DNA from: Kangiellaceae bacterium
GTDB lineage: Bacteria; Pseudomonadota; Gammaproteobacteria; Enterobacterales; Kangiellaceae
Reading direction: 5' to 3'
Length of the DNA: 55,165 nucleotides
Assembly (NCBI GenBank): GCA_013373015.1
Contig: JABXIQ010000041.1
Span: 1 to 55,165, forward strand
In this document: positions 47,535 to 55,165 of the stretch, piece after piece
Layout of the letters: each line of letters begins with the position of its first letter
Numbering within the stretch: the first letter of the stretch is position 1
Translations under genes and position numbers: made by a program
Notes under the pieces: model-generated
Told to the model about the DNA's origin: nothing
Database searches by the model: none
What the model saw: the letters and a program-made list of their open reading frames with translations, nothing else

Positions 47535-48866
47535 TTATATTCGGTTTATATCGTTAAATAGCGCAATTGCCATCATCGTTAGCACTAATATGATGCCAAC
47601 TCTCATGCCAAGTTCCATTATTTTTTCAGAAACTGGCTTGCCGCGCACTAGCTCGGCTAAATAGTACATTAAATGACCACCATCGAGCATAGGAATAGGC
47701 AGGAGGTTTGCGAACCCTAAATTGACGCTTATCATAGCGAGATAAAGCAAGAATGCAACCATTCCTGCCTGTACAGTTTGCCCAGCTCCTTGAGCGATGC
47801 CCACAGGTCCTCCAAGATTCTTAATCGACAGTTTACCTGTTATTAATTTACCAAGGAAGCTGGTAATGCGTTCAATCATCAGCCAAGTTTGCTCTGTCCC
47901 TTTACTAATTGCTTCAAAAAGGCCGTAATCAATCACATTGTAGCCAATAAAAACAGGGCTCACTCCAAGATAACCAATCTCTTGTTCACCTCTTTTACTG
48001 CTCTCAGGAGTGATTGTTAGCGGGAATTGTAGACCATTACGTTCAATTAAAGCGTTGATAGGCTTATTCGGGTTATCGACAATAACTTGAGTAAATTCGC
48101 TCCATAAATTAATGGCCTTGCCATTCAACCGAACAATACGATCATTAGCTTGCAATCCCGAGCGTTGTGCAGCCGAATCTTGAGTCACTACACCAATGCT
48201 TGGCTCACCATCCATGCGCCCAAATTCAAGCCCTAAACTAGTGAAAGCATCACCTTCTTCCGGCTCTTGCCATTTACTGACATCAATTAAAACCGCCTTT
48301 TGAGGTTGGCCAATCGGTTTTACTTGAACCCCAATGATTTTGTCATCACCAATATGATCGACTAGTGAAAACACCAAATCTTCAAAACTTTTTACAGTGA
48401 CGCCATCAACTGACAACACTTCACTGTTCGCTGGGAAGCCCGCTTGAGCCGCAACAGAACCCTCTTTAACATCACTGATAAAGGGTTTAGGTACCGCGAT
48501 GCCCATCATGTATACCGCCGCGTAAACGATGATTGCCAACAGGAAGTTCGCCATTGGCCCTGCTAATACAATTAAAATACGCTTCCAAACTGGTTGACGG
48601 TTAAAGGCATAATGCAAGTCTTCAGGCGCAACATCACCTTCTTGTTCATCGACAAATTTGACATAACCGCCTAATGGAATGGGTGCAATAGCAAATTCAG
48701 TGCCTTCTTTGTTGAAACGACTCCAAATCGGCTTACCAAAGCCTACGGAAAATCTTTTAGCTTTTACGCCAAGCTTTTTAGCCACCCAATAGTGCCCCCA
48801 TTCATGGAAAGTCACCAAAATGCCTAATAAAACTAATAAACCGAAAATGCTATAAAAGAAGCTCAC
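47535..48866 (-). CDS. rseP: Site-2 zinc metalloprotease RseP
   Basis: A 443-residue inner-membrane protease that cuts RseA to release sigma-E during envelope stress. It starts with GTG at 48866. HEWGH (21-25) is the HExxH zinc site in the first membrane helix. Two PDZ domains lie at about 120-280. The second catalytic motif LPIPMLDGGH is near residue 395. Three or four membrane spans are visible. The location upstream of bamA fits its role in monitoring outer-membrane protein folding. Confidence 0.97.
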   Translation of the reverse strand: MSFFYSIFGLLVLLGILVTFHEWGHYWVAKKLGVKAKRFSVGFGKPIWSRFNKEGTEFAIAPIPLGGYVKFVDEQEGDVAPEDLHYAFNRQPVWKRILIVLAGPMANFLLAIIVYAAVYMMGIAVPKPFISDVKEGSVAAQAGFPANSEVLSVDGVTVKSFEDLVFSLVDHIGDDKIIGVQVKPIGQPQKAVLIDVSKWQEPEEGDAFTSLGLEFGRMDGEPSIGVVTQDSAAQRSGLQANDRIVRLNGKAINLWSEFTQVIVDNPNKPINALIERNGLQFPLTITPESSKRGEQEIGYLGVSPVFIGYNVIDYGLFEAISKGTEQTWLMIERITSFLGKLITGKLSIKNLGGPVGIAQGAGQTVQAGMVAFLLYLAMISVNLGFANLLPIPMLDGGHLMYYLAELVRGKPVSEKIMELGMRVGIILVLTMMAIALFNDINRI

Positions 48867-48874
48867 GCAATACC

Positions 48875-50086
48875 TTAACTGTTTAATTCTTGTATTATTG
48901 TTTCTGCCACTTGCCTTGCTTGGCGATCAGCTTCAAGCACAGACGCTAATGTCTCAGCCTTATCATAAGCGGTTTGGCTTAATGTTTGCTGAATTACCAA
49001 GGCAATATCTGTAAATCTAATCTGTTCATCTAAAAAGGCTTGTACTGCAATTTCATTGGCTGCATTCAAACGCGCTGGAGCATTGCCGCCTTGCTGCATA
49101 GCTTGTGCAGCCAACTTGAGGCACGGATAACGCTCATAGCATGGTTTATCAAAGGTTAGCTGTGAAATCGCCATAAAATCCAAAGCATCCACACCGGCTT
49201 CAATGCGCTCAGGAAAAGCCAGCGCATGCGCTATTGGCGTGCGCATATCCGGATTACCCATTTGTGCCAACACAGAGCCATCCTGATAACGTACCATCGA
49301 ATGAATAATACTCTGCGGGTGCAACACCACATCAATATCACTTGGCATCACATCAAACAACCAGCAAGCTTCAATCAACTCAAGCCCTTTATTCATCATA
49401 GTTGCCGAATCAACCGAAATCTTACGTCCCATATCCCAATTGGGGTGGGCGCAAGCCTGCTCAGGAGTAATAGCGCTAAATTCATCAAGCGGCTTTGTCA
49501 AAAATGGGCCACCAGAGCCAGTCAGTACAATGTTTTTAATGCCGCAAGACTGAATACCCTGCTCTACAAAATGCTCAGGCAAACACTGAAAAATCGCATT
49601 ATGCTCGCTATCAATCGGCAATAAAGTTGCACCATGCTCTTTAACGGCTTGCATAAATATGGCGCCCGACATGACTAAGGCTTCTTTGTTTGCCAACAAG
49701 ACTTTTTTTCCTGCTTTGACCGCAGCCAAGGTTGGTAGTAAACCTGCCGCACCAACAATAGCAGCCATCACGGTATCAACTTGTTGATGGCTCGCCACAA
49801 ACTCGAGCTGGTCTTGCCCCCATAATACTTGAGTATCAATCCCTTTTGCTGCAAGGGATTGCTGTAATTCTTGAGCTAATGCTTGTTCAGGTAGCACTGC
49901 ATATTGTGGTTTGAATTGCTGGCACTGCTCAATCAATAACTCAATATTACGATTGGCAGTTAATGCAAATACTTGATATTTATCCGGGTGTCGCGCTAAC
50001 ACATCTAAGGTGCTAGTGCCAATTGAGCCAGTAGCACCCAAAATAGTGATATGTTGCAAGCTGTTATGCGGTAACGATTGACTCAC
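48875..50086 (-). CDS. dxr: 1-deoxy-D-xylulose 5-phosphate reductoisomerase
   Basis: A 403-residue enzyme of the MEP isoprenoid pathway, making methylerythritol phosphate. It starts with GTG at 50086. NADPH-binding motif [14 protein letters not shown] is followed by [32 protein letters not shown] and [18 protein letters not shown], which hold the metal and substrate sites. It feeds the isoprenoid supply used by the neighbouring uppS. Confidence 0.98.
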   Translation of the reverse strand: MSQSLPHNSLQHITILGATGSIGTSTLDVLARHPDKYQVFALTANRNIELLIEQCQQFKPQYAVLPEQALAQELQQSLAAKGIDTQVLWGQDQLEFVASHQQVDTVMAAIVGAAGLLPTLAAVKAGKKVLLANKEALVMSGAIFMQAVKEHGATLLPIDSEHNAIFQCLPEHFVEQGIQSCGIKNIVLTGSGGPFLTKPLDEFSAITPEQACAHPNWDMGRKISVDSATMMNKGLELIEACWLFDVMPSDIDVVLHPQSIIHSMVRYQDGSVLAQMGNPDMRTPIAHALAFPERIEAGVDALDFMAISQLTFDKPCYERYPCLKLAAQAMQQGGNAPARLNAANEIAVQAFLDEQIRFTDIALVIQQTLSQTAYDKAETLASVLEADRQARQVAETIIQELNS

Positions 50087-50097
50087 AAATAAACCGC

Positions 50098-50976
50098 CTA
50101 AAGAGTGCCGTTAAGCCATAACAAAGCAACTAAGAAAAAAGGTGCTACCGATAAGGTGCTGTCTAAACGATCCAGCAAACCGCCATGTCCAGGCAGAATA
50201 TTGCTGGTATCTTTAACACCCGATTTACGCTTGAGCATTGATACAAACAAGTCGCCTATAATTGAAACTAATACTAGAATCAGAACAACTGGAATAAAGT
50301 ATTTCAATTCAAGTGGTAAGCCAATGTAAAAACCTAGTGCGCTGGCCGCGATAACCGAGAATAGCACTCCTCCAATCACACCTTCCCAAGTTTTATTAGG
50401 GCTAACCACTGGCGCTAACTTGGTTTTACCAAAGTTTTTGCCAGCAAAATAAGCACCAACATCGGCGCCCCAGATGATGAAAAACATCAATAGCAACAAC
50501 CAGCCGCCATAAAAAGGGTGTTCGATAATTTGTGCGCTACGAATAAAGACTACAGCAAGCCAAGCCACCGACAGCATAACAAGGCCAAAGGCGATTCTCA
50601 GCCACGGGCCAGTCGTCCAGACTTTAGTATTTTTAGGGTATAAAATGACAAAGACAGCTGCCAGTCCCCAGCTCATCAAGCCAACCAGCAGTCCCTTAAA
50701 TGGATATTTATTGAACCAATCAGCTGGGATGTGTGGTGCTGTGAAAAAGCCTTTCGTTTCAAGCAGATAAAAGAAGTAACCCAACACGCTCAGTACAATT
50801 AGAATAAACACACTGCGGATGGCGGTATTGGTTTCTAATAATTTAGACCATTCCCAAGCCATCAGACCAAAAATAGGAATTAGGATTGCAGCAAACCATT
50901 GCAAAGGCGGGTAAAACAACAAAGCAATTGCCAATGGCAATAACAACAATGCAGTTATAATTCTTTGTTTTAGCAT
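50098..50976 (-). CDS. cdsA: Phosphatidate cytidylyltransferase
   Basis: A 292-residue integral membrane enzyme making CDP-diacylglycerol, the precursor of all phospholipids. About eight hydrophobic spans are visible. The C-terminal family signature is present as [17 protein letters not shown] and [21 protein letters not shown], then LDRLDSTL. It is 11 bp upstream of dxr. Length is normal. Confidence 0.97.
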   Translation of the reverse strand: MLKQRIITALLLLPLAIALLFYPPLQWFAAILIPIFGLMAWEWSKLLETNTAIRSVFILIVLSVLGYFFYLLETKGFFTAPHIPADWFNKYPFKGLLVGLMSWGLAAVFVILYPKNTKVWTTGPWLRIAFGLVMLSVAWLAVVFIRSAQIIEHPFYGGWLLLLMFFIIWGADVGAYFAGKNFGKTKLAPVVSPNKTWEGVIGGVLFSVIAASALGFYIGLPLELKYFIPVVLILVLVSIIGDLFVSMLKRKSGVKDTSNILPGHGGLLDRLDSTLSVAPFFLVALLWLNGTL

Positions 50977-51014
50977 AAAATTCTCTTTATTATCAGAGGG
51001 TTAGTTAGGATTCA

Positions 51015-51752
51015 CTAACTCACCTGCTCCCCTGTTTGACCAAAACGACGCTGGCGACGGTTAAAATCATCAATGGCTTGCTTGAGCGCTTGCGCATCAA
51101 AGTCAGGCCATAACAAGTCACTGAAATACAATTCTGAATAGGCCGCTTGCCACAATAAGAAGTTACTAATTCGCTGCTCACCACCTGTCCGAATCAACAG
51201 ATCCGCTTCTGGACCATCAGCTGTGATCAACTGCTGACCTAACAAGTCTTCTGTAATCTCAGTTACGCCTTGCTGTGCCAGTTTGCTAGCAGCTTGGGCA
51301 ATATCCCAACGACCACCATAATTTGCCGCAATCTGTAAGTTTAACCCATCATTATCACGGGTCAATTGCTCTGCATTGTCAATCGCCTTTTGTAAGCGCT
51401 TATCAAAACCCAGTTTATCGCCAATTACGGTCAATTTAACATTGTTCTTGTGCAGCTTTTTAGATTCATTTTTCAAGCTAGTAGCGAACAAATCCATCAA
51501 AAAACTCACTTCTTCTTGTGGACGTTTCCAGTTTTCGCTGCTAAAAGCAAATAAAGTCAAATACTTAACACCCAGCTCACCGCAAGTTTCCGCCATTTCA
51601 CGGGCACGCTCCATGCCAGCTTTATGACCAAACACGCGCTTTTTGCCACGCTTTTGTGCCCAACGGCCATTTCCATCCATAATAATGGCGATATGGGGTG
51701 GTATTTTAGCTGTGTGTTGCATTGCTTGTTCTGTTACTTGCTGATCTGGCAC
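51015..51752 (-). CDS. uppS: Undecaprenyl diphosphate synthase
   Basis: A 245-residue cis-prenyltransferase that makes the C55 carrier for cell-wall and O-antigen synthesis. It starts at GTG 51752, with AAAGG upstream; a later ATG at residue 11 is possible. Motifs: [14 protein letters not shown] (Asp for Mg2+), [21 protein letters not shown], and the C-terminal [18 protein letters not shown] and [13 protein letters not shown]. It is the first gene of the block uppS-cdsA-dxr-rseP-bamA. Confidence 0.98.
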   Translation of the reverse strand: MPDQQVTEQAMQHTAKIPPHIAIIMDGNGRWAQKRGKKRVFGHKAGMERAREMAETCGELGVKYLTLFAFSSENWKRPQEEVSFLMDLFATSLKNESKKLHKNNVKLTVIGDKLGFDKRLQKAIDNAEQLTRDNDGLNLQIAANYGGRWDIAQAASKLAQQGVTEITEDLLGQQLITADGPEADLLIRTGGEQRISNFLLWQAAYSELYFSDLLWPDFDAQALKQAIDDFNRRQRRFGQTGEQVS

Positions 51753-51795
51753 TGATAAAACCTTTTTACTTATTTTTCAATATCTTATAAATACA

Positions 51796-51818
51796 ACAAA
51801 GCCGCATTTATCTGCGGC
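51796..51818 (-). terminator. Intrinsic terminator between frr and uppS
   Basis: On the minus strand a 6-bp stem GCCGCA / TGCGGC with a 6-nt loop is followed by TTTGTTGTATTT. It lies after the long hairpin repeat and before the uppS start, so it should end the frr transcript. Confidence 0.65.
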
Positions 51819-51838
51819 ATCTTTCAGTTAAGGCTTTA

Positions 51839-51954
51839 AGCAAATTTAGCAAATTATGGCAAGGCAAAGCTTTTATCGAGAAGGCGCAGTTTACTGCAGT
51901 AAATGAGCATTCGAGCAAAAGCTTTAACGAAGCCATAATGCACAAAATTTGTTT
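51839..51954. repeat. Long imperfect hairpin repeat, copy 2 (downstream of frr)
   Basis: Nested complementary blocks: CAAATTT near 51841 with AAATTTG near 51951; ATTATGGC (51853-51860) with GCCATAAT (51932-51939); AAAGCTTTT (51866-51874) with AAAAGCTTT (51917-51925); TCGA with TCGA; and the core TTTACTGCAGTAAA (51890-51903). The core and its flanks (cgcag and tgag) match the copy at 2126-2226, but the outer arms do not. It ends 4 nt from the frr stop codon. Confidence 0.8.
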
Positions 51955-51958
51955 AAAA

Positions 51959-52516
51959 TTAAATCTCCATCAATTCCTTTTCTTTCTCGCCCAAAACCTC
52001 TTCAATCTTAGCGACTTTTGAATCGGTCAACTTTTGGATATCGTCTTCAGCACGACGTAATTCATCTTCCGTAATTTCTTTTTCTTTTTCTAAATCTTTC
52101 AAAGTACTGTTGGCATCACGGCGAATATTTCGAATCGCCACACGAGCATTCTCCGCCTCACCTTTAACCACTTTGATTAACTCTTTACGACGCTCTTCGG
52201 TTAACGGCGGTAAATTAATACGCATGACTTGACCGGCTACACTCGGTGTTAAGCCAAGATCTGACATTAGAATTGCTTTTTCAGTCGCTTGGATCGCACC
52301 TTTATCAAAAACTTGTAAAAGCAAGGTACGACCTTCTTGTACACTGATGCTCGCCACTTGGTTGATTGGAGTATCGACGCCATAATATGGAACCATAATA
52401 TGCTCAAGCAAACTAGGATGAGCGCGGCCAGTACGAACCTTAGCTAAGTCATGTCTAAACGACTCAATGGTCTTGTCCATACGTTGATCGGCATCTTGAT
52501 GAATTTCTTTAATCAC
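51959..52516 (-). CDS. frr: Ribosome recycling factor
   Basis: A 185-residue factor that with EF-G splits the ribosome after termination. It starts at GTG 52516 with AGGAGA upstream. The family pattern is [20 protein letters not shown] near the N-terminus, [20 protein letters not shown] in the middle, and the three-helix C-terminus with RREDLE-like charged stretch ([20 protein letters not shown]). It is followed at once by the long hairpin repeat. Confidence 0.98.
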   Translation of the reverse strand: MIKEIHQDADQRMDKTIESFRHDLAKVRTGRAHPSLLEHIMVPYYGVDTPINQVASISVQEGRTLLLQVFDKGAIQATEKAILMSDLGLTPSVAGQVMRINLPPLTEERRKELIKVVKGEAENARVAIRNIRRDANSTLKDLEKEKEITEDELRRAEDDIQKLTDSKVAKIEEVLGEKEKELMEI

Positions 52517-52748
52517 GTCAGGTATCTCCTGTTTTGCTTAAATCTTACTATACTTTATTAAGGCCATAATACGGTTGTTGTTCAATATTATAATAGCTTA
52601 ATGGCCTAAAACTTGGGCTATTATGCCGATTTTACCTCGACTAGCAATAGTCTATCCAGTCTTGCGACCAACTACTGCCGCATAATAATGGGGGTATTAT
52701 CAATAATTACAACTAGTTAGTTACTAATAAACTACTGTATTAGTTAAA

Positions 52749-53465
52749 TTAAGGATGAATCAAAGTTCCTTCTGAACGACCATTAACCACACTATCTAAT
52801 GCACCAGCTTTGGTCATATTAAACACACGAATAAACTTACCATGATCACGCGCCAAGCAGAAAGCCGTCAAATCCATCACCGCCAACTCTTTATCCAGCG
52901 CTTCTTTATAACTCAATTGGTCATATTTCACGGCATTCGGATCTTTGGCTGGATCCGCAGAATAAACTCCATCAACCTTAGTCGCTTTTAAGATTAAATC
53001 AGCTTCAATCTCAATACCGCGCAAGCAGGCCGCCGTATCCGTGGTAAAGAAAGGATTACCTGTACCAGCGCAAAAAATGACAACCTTACCCTTTTCCAGC
53101 GCATTAATAGCACCACGGCGCGAAAAACCTTCACACACGCCATCAATCGGCATAGCCGACAAAACCTTAGCAGGAACATTATTGCGCTCAAGAGAGTCCT
53201 GTAACGCCAAAGAATTCATCACAGTCGCCAACATTCCCATATGATCGCCTGTTACGCGGTTCATGCCCGCCTCAGACAACGCCTGACCGCGATAGATATT
53301 GCCGCCACCAATAACCACACCAACTTCAACGCCTTTTTCGCTAATGCTTTTAATATCATCCGCCATTTGCTGCAAAATCGTCGGATCGATACCAAACGCC
53401 TGCTCACCTTGTAGGGCTTCACCGCTTAATTTTAAAAGAATTCGTTGATAGGCAAGTTCAGACAT
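52749..53465 (-). CDS. pyrH: UMP kinase
   Basis: A 238-residue hexameric kinase phosphorylating UMP to UDP. The start [20 protein letters not shown] is typical. [56 protein letters not shown] and [10 protein letters not shown] follow, covering the ATP and UMP sites. The ATG at 53465 has a strong AAGGAGG site. It has its own promoter, because the XRE gene separates it from tsf. Confidence 0.98.
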   Translation of the reverse strand: MSELAYQRILLKLSGEALQGEQAFGIDPTILQQMADDIKSISEKGVEVGVVIGGGNIYRGQALSEAGMNRVTGDHMGMLATVMNSLALQDSLERNNVPAKVLSAMPIDGVCEGFSRRGAINALEKGKVVIFCAGTGNPFFTTDTAACLRGIEIEADLILKATKVDGVYSADPAKDPNAVKYDQLSYKEALDKELAVMDLTAFCLARDHGKFIRVFNMTKAGALDSVVNGRSEGTLIHP

Positions 53466-53493
53466 GATGCCTCCTTATAATTTGGTTGACGGA

Positions 53494-53522
53494 ATTATAG
53501 TGGCCTATGCTGTTACTCGCAA
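53494..53522 (-). promoter_or_regulatory. Sigma-70 promoter of pyrH
   Basis: On the minus strand TTGCGA (53517-53522), an exact 17-bp spacer, then TATAAT (53494-53499). It is 28 bp upstream of the pyrH ATG. This fits the break of the usual tsf-pyrH link by the intervening gene. Confidence 0.7.
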
Positions 53523-53544
53523 TCACTATAAATAGTTTAACGTT

Positions 53545-53564
53545 ATCCCCGCGAAAGCAGGGAT
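53545..53564. repeat. Single REP-like palindrome
   Basis: A 20-bp unit ATCCCCGCGAAAGCAGGGAT, imperfectly self-complementary and locally G+C-rich. It resembles the common intergenic repeats of gammaproteobacteria. I see no second copy in the window. The surrounding gap (53466-53826) also holds the pyrH promoter and one TTATCCACA (53655-53663); I see no gene in it. Confidence 0.55.
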
Positions 53565-53826
53565 CTATCTTTTTACTGTAAAACTACCTGAGCTAATCGG
53601 TATTAAGTGCTGCTCAATAAACTTTGAGCTATTTTACTGGTTCATTTTATTTGCTTATCCACAGAAAATGAATCAAAAGAAAAGATACACGCAAATTAGG
53701 TGCTAAAACGCCTTGAAAATCAACACTGTCGCCCGATTGTCAGGTCATTTTCGTCACCGTCAATGCTATAATCGAGGCAATATTCTTTCACAGAGAAGCC
53801 TCACAGAGTGTTGAGACTTTATTACA

Positions 53827-54246
53827 ATGATAGTTAAGCGATTAAGACAAAAGAACAATTGGTCACAAGAGCAACTAGCAACCATGTGTGGATTAAGTAT
53901 TAGAACCATTCAGCGGGTTGAAAATGGCCAAAGTGCAAGTTTAGAAACTTTGAAAAGTCTTGCCTCTGTATTTGAAACTGATGTATCAAAACTAACAGAG
54001 GAAATAACCGTGATCGATAAAACATCTGAGAAGTGGCAAGAGCAACCGGCCTGGCTAAAATTCTTTTTCTTTGGAGTTCGCTCAAGAAAAGTAGCGCTAA
54101 TGATTGAATTTTCATTTTTTGTTATTGCTGCAATTCTGATATTTGTAAAAGCCCCAAGTTACTTTATTACTGTAACCGTATTAACAGCTTACATTCATTG
54201 CGCGTTGGTGAGGTATGCTGATAACAAAGGGATTTGGGATATATAA
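53827..54246 (+). CDS. Membrane-anchored XRE-family regulator, paralogue
   Basis: A 139-residue protein with an XRE helix-turn-helix (residues 1-55, WSQEQLATMCGLSIRTIQRV). A short linker follows, and two membrane helices at about 89-108 and 111-128. Its HTH is close to that of the protein at 36285 (both start MIV, with the same RTIQR core), while the membrane parts differ. It lies on the opposite strand between pyrH and tsf, which are normally adjacent. A TATAAT lies about 45 bp upstream of the start. Confidence 0.8.
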   Translation: MIVKRLRQKNNWSQEQLATMCGLSIRTIQRVENGQSASLETLKSLASVFETDVSKLTEEITVIDKTSEKWQEQPAWLKFFFFGVRSRKVALMIEFSFFVIAAILIFVKAPSYFITVTVLTAYIHCALVRYADNKGIWDI

Positions 54247-54254
54247 CTAGACAC

Positions 54255-54293
54255 AAAAAAGCCGCTGGTCTTTATAAGAGAAGCGGCTTTTCT
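54255..54293. terminator. Bidirectional terminator between XRE gene and tsf
   Basis: A 9-bp stem AAAGCCGCT / AGCGGCTTT, loop about 15 nt, with an A-run before and TTTTCTATTT after. It therefore works as an intrinsic terminator on either strand, ending the XRE gene (plus) and tsf (minus). Confidence 0.85.
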
Positions 54294-54326
54294 ATTTCTC
54301 GAAAGAAAAGTTCAAGTGTTGCTTAA

Positions 54327-55165
54327 TTAAGCACCTTTTTGAGCTGCAGCAACTTCAGCAGCAAAATCTTCAACTTTCTTCTCGATACCTTCACCCACTT
54401 CAAAACGAGTGAAAGATACAACGTCAGCACCAGCAGCTTTTACTAACTTACCAACTGTTGTTGAAGGATCTTTAACGAAGTTTTGACCTTCTAGCGTGAT
54501 CTCGCCGATGAATTTGTTGATACGGCCACCAATCATTTTTTCAACGATTTCTTCTGGTTTACCCGCCATATCTGGCAATTCACGAATGATTGATTTTTCT
54601 TTTTCAATCACGTCTGGATCTACGTCAGCCGCTTTGTTGAATTGCGGGTTAGAAGCAGCAACGTGCATCGCTACGTCTTTCGCCAATTCTTCTGAACCGC
54701 CAGTCATGTTAACGATAACACCGATACGACCGCCGTGGATATAACCACCTAAGTTGTCGCCTTCGATTTTAGTAACACGACGTACAGTGATGTTTTCACC
54801 GATTTTTGCAACTAAGTTTTCACGAGCTGTTTCAACTGATTCACCTGATGGTAATTCAGCTGCTTTAAGCTCGTCGATGTCGCCAATTGCTTTTTCTAAC
54901 GCTAAGTCAGCAACTGAGTCAGCGAAAGCTTTGAAACTTTCGTCACGAGCTACGAAGTCAGTTTCTGAGTTGATTTCTACCAACACACCAACACCGTTAG
55001 CTGTACGAGACAAGATCACACCTTCAGCAGCGATACGACCAGCTTTCTTAGCAGCTTTAGCAGCGCCAGATTTACGCATATTGTCGATTGCAACTTCGAT
55101 GTCACCATTCGTTTCAGTTAGAGCTTTTTTACACTCCATCATGCCAGCGCCAGTGCGCTCGCGTA
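54327..55165 (-). CDS. tsf: Elongation factor Ts, 5' end beyond the window
   Basis: The exchange factor for EF-Tu. The visible part starts at the window edge with [20 protein letters not shown], so only about the first dozen codons are missing. [14 protein letters not shown] and [12 protein letters not shown] are family stretches, and the C-terminus ends near [12 protein letters not shown]. rpsB should lie just outside the window upstream. Confidence 0.98.
   Translation of the reverse strand, partial: RERTGAGMMECKKALTETNGDIEVAIDNMRKSGAAKAAKKAGRIAAEGVILSRTANGVGVLVEINSETDFVARDESFKAFADSVADLALEKAIGDIDELKAAELPSGESVETARENLVAKIGENITVRRVTKIEGDNLGGYIHGGRIGVIVNMTGGSEELAKDVAMHVAASNPQFNKAADVDPDVIEKEKSIIRELPDMAGKPEEIVEKMIGGRINKFIGEITLEGQNFVKDPSTTVGKLVKAAGADVVSFTRFEVGEGIEKKVEDFAAEVAAAQKGA

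Noticed and set aside
53655-53663. TTATCCACA, a perfect DnaA-box match
   Set aside because: A single box with no cluster, no AT-rich unwinding element and no origin genes nearby; chance is likely.

Overview
The window is a stretch of gammaproteobacterial chromosome, AT-rich (roughly 40% G+C by eye). The gene orders tsf-pyrH-frr-uppS-cdsA-dxr-rseP-bamA-skp-lpxD-fabZ-lpxA-lpxB-rnhB-dnaE and aspS-ruvC-ruvA // ruvB-ybgC-tolQRAB-pal-cpoB are both diagnostic of the class. A marine, Kangiella-like lineage is my guess; that is inference, not proof. I saw no tRNA, rRNA, CRISPR array or intact insertion sequence.

Layout. (1) 158-3873: an exported S41 protease faces queC; queE and queC (7-deazaguanine pathway) follow the end of the Tol-Pal operon. 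(2) 3034-9493, minus strand: cpoB, pal, tolB, tolA, tolR, tolQ, ybgC, ruvB. (3) 9494-17902: an accessory block lying exactly between ruvB and ruvA, which are normally adjacent. It holds palindromic repeats, the ABC-F gene yheS, a GHKL-ATPase/PD-(D/E)xK nuclease fusion that looks like a one-gene defence system, a truncated duplicate of a small membrane-protein gene, an exported beta-helix protein flanked by two copies of a short repeat, the intact membrane-protein gene, and a Sel1-repeat protein with a TonB-receptor plug-like head. (4) 17903-20966: ruvA, ruvC, aspS. (5) 21131-31043: an OlsF-like ornithine-lipid synthase behind a four-repeat Pho box, dapE, an exported amidohydrolase, a small lipoprotein, then a plus-strand run proS-lytic transglycosylase-patatin-SAHH-like protein. 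(6) 31054-36821: tilS and accA, then a 3.5-kb insertion relative to the usual accA-dnaE neighbourhood: a DUF1287 protein, an Ada/AlkA fusion with ogt (alkylation repair), and a membrane-anchored XRE regulator. (7) 36849-55165, minus strand: the large envelope, isoprenoid and translation cluster from dnaE back to a 5'-partial tsf, interrupted by a second membrane-anchored XRE gene between pyrH and tsf.

How the genes work together: the right half builds the outer membrane (LpxA/B/D, FabZ, BamA, Skp, RseP, CdsA, Dxr, UppS) and the left half maintains it (Tol-Pal). The Pho-box-controlled OlsF-like enzyme suggests that membrane lipids are swapped for phosphorus-free ornithine lipids when phosphate is scarce. 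The accessory genes sit at joints of these otherwise canonical clusters.

The observations most worth checking are the GHKL-nuclease gene and its cassette-like edges, the ruvA/ruvB split, the Pho box, the plug-Sel1 chimera, and a hairpin repeat found after queE and after frr in which the central core is conserved while the outer arms differ but still pair.
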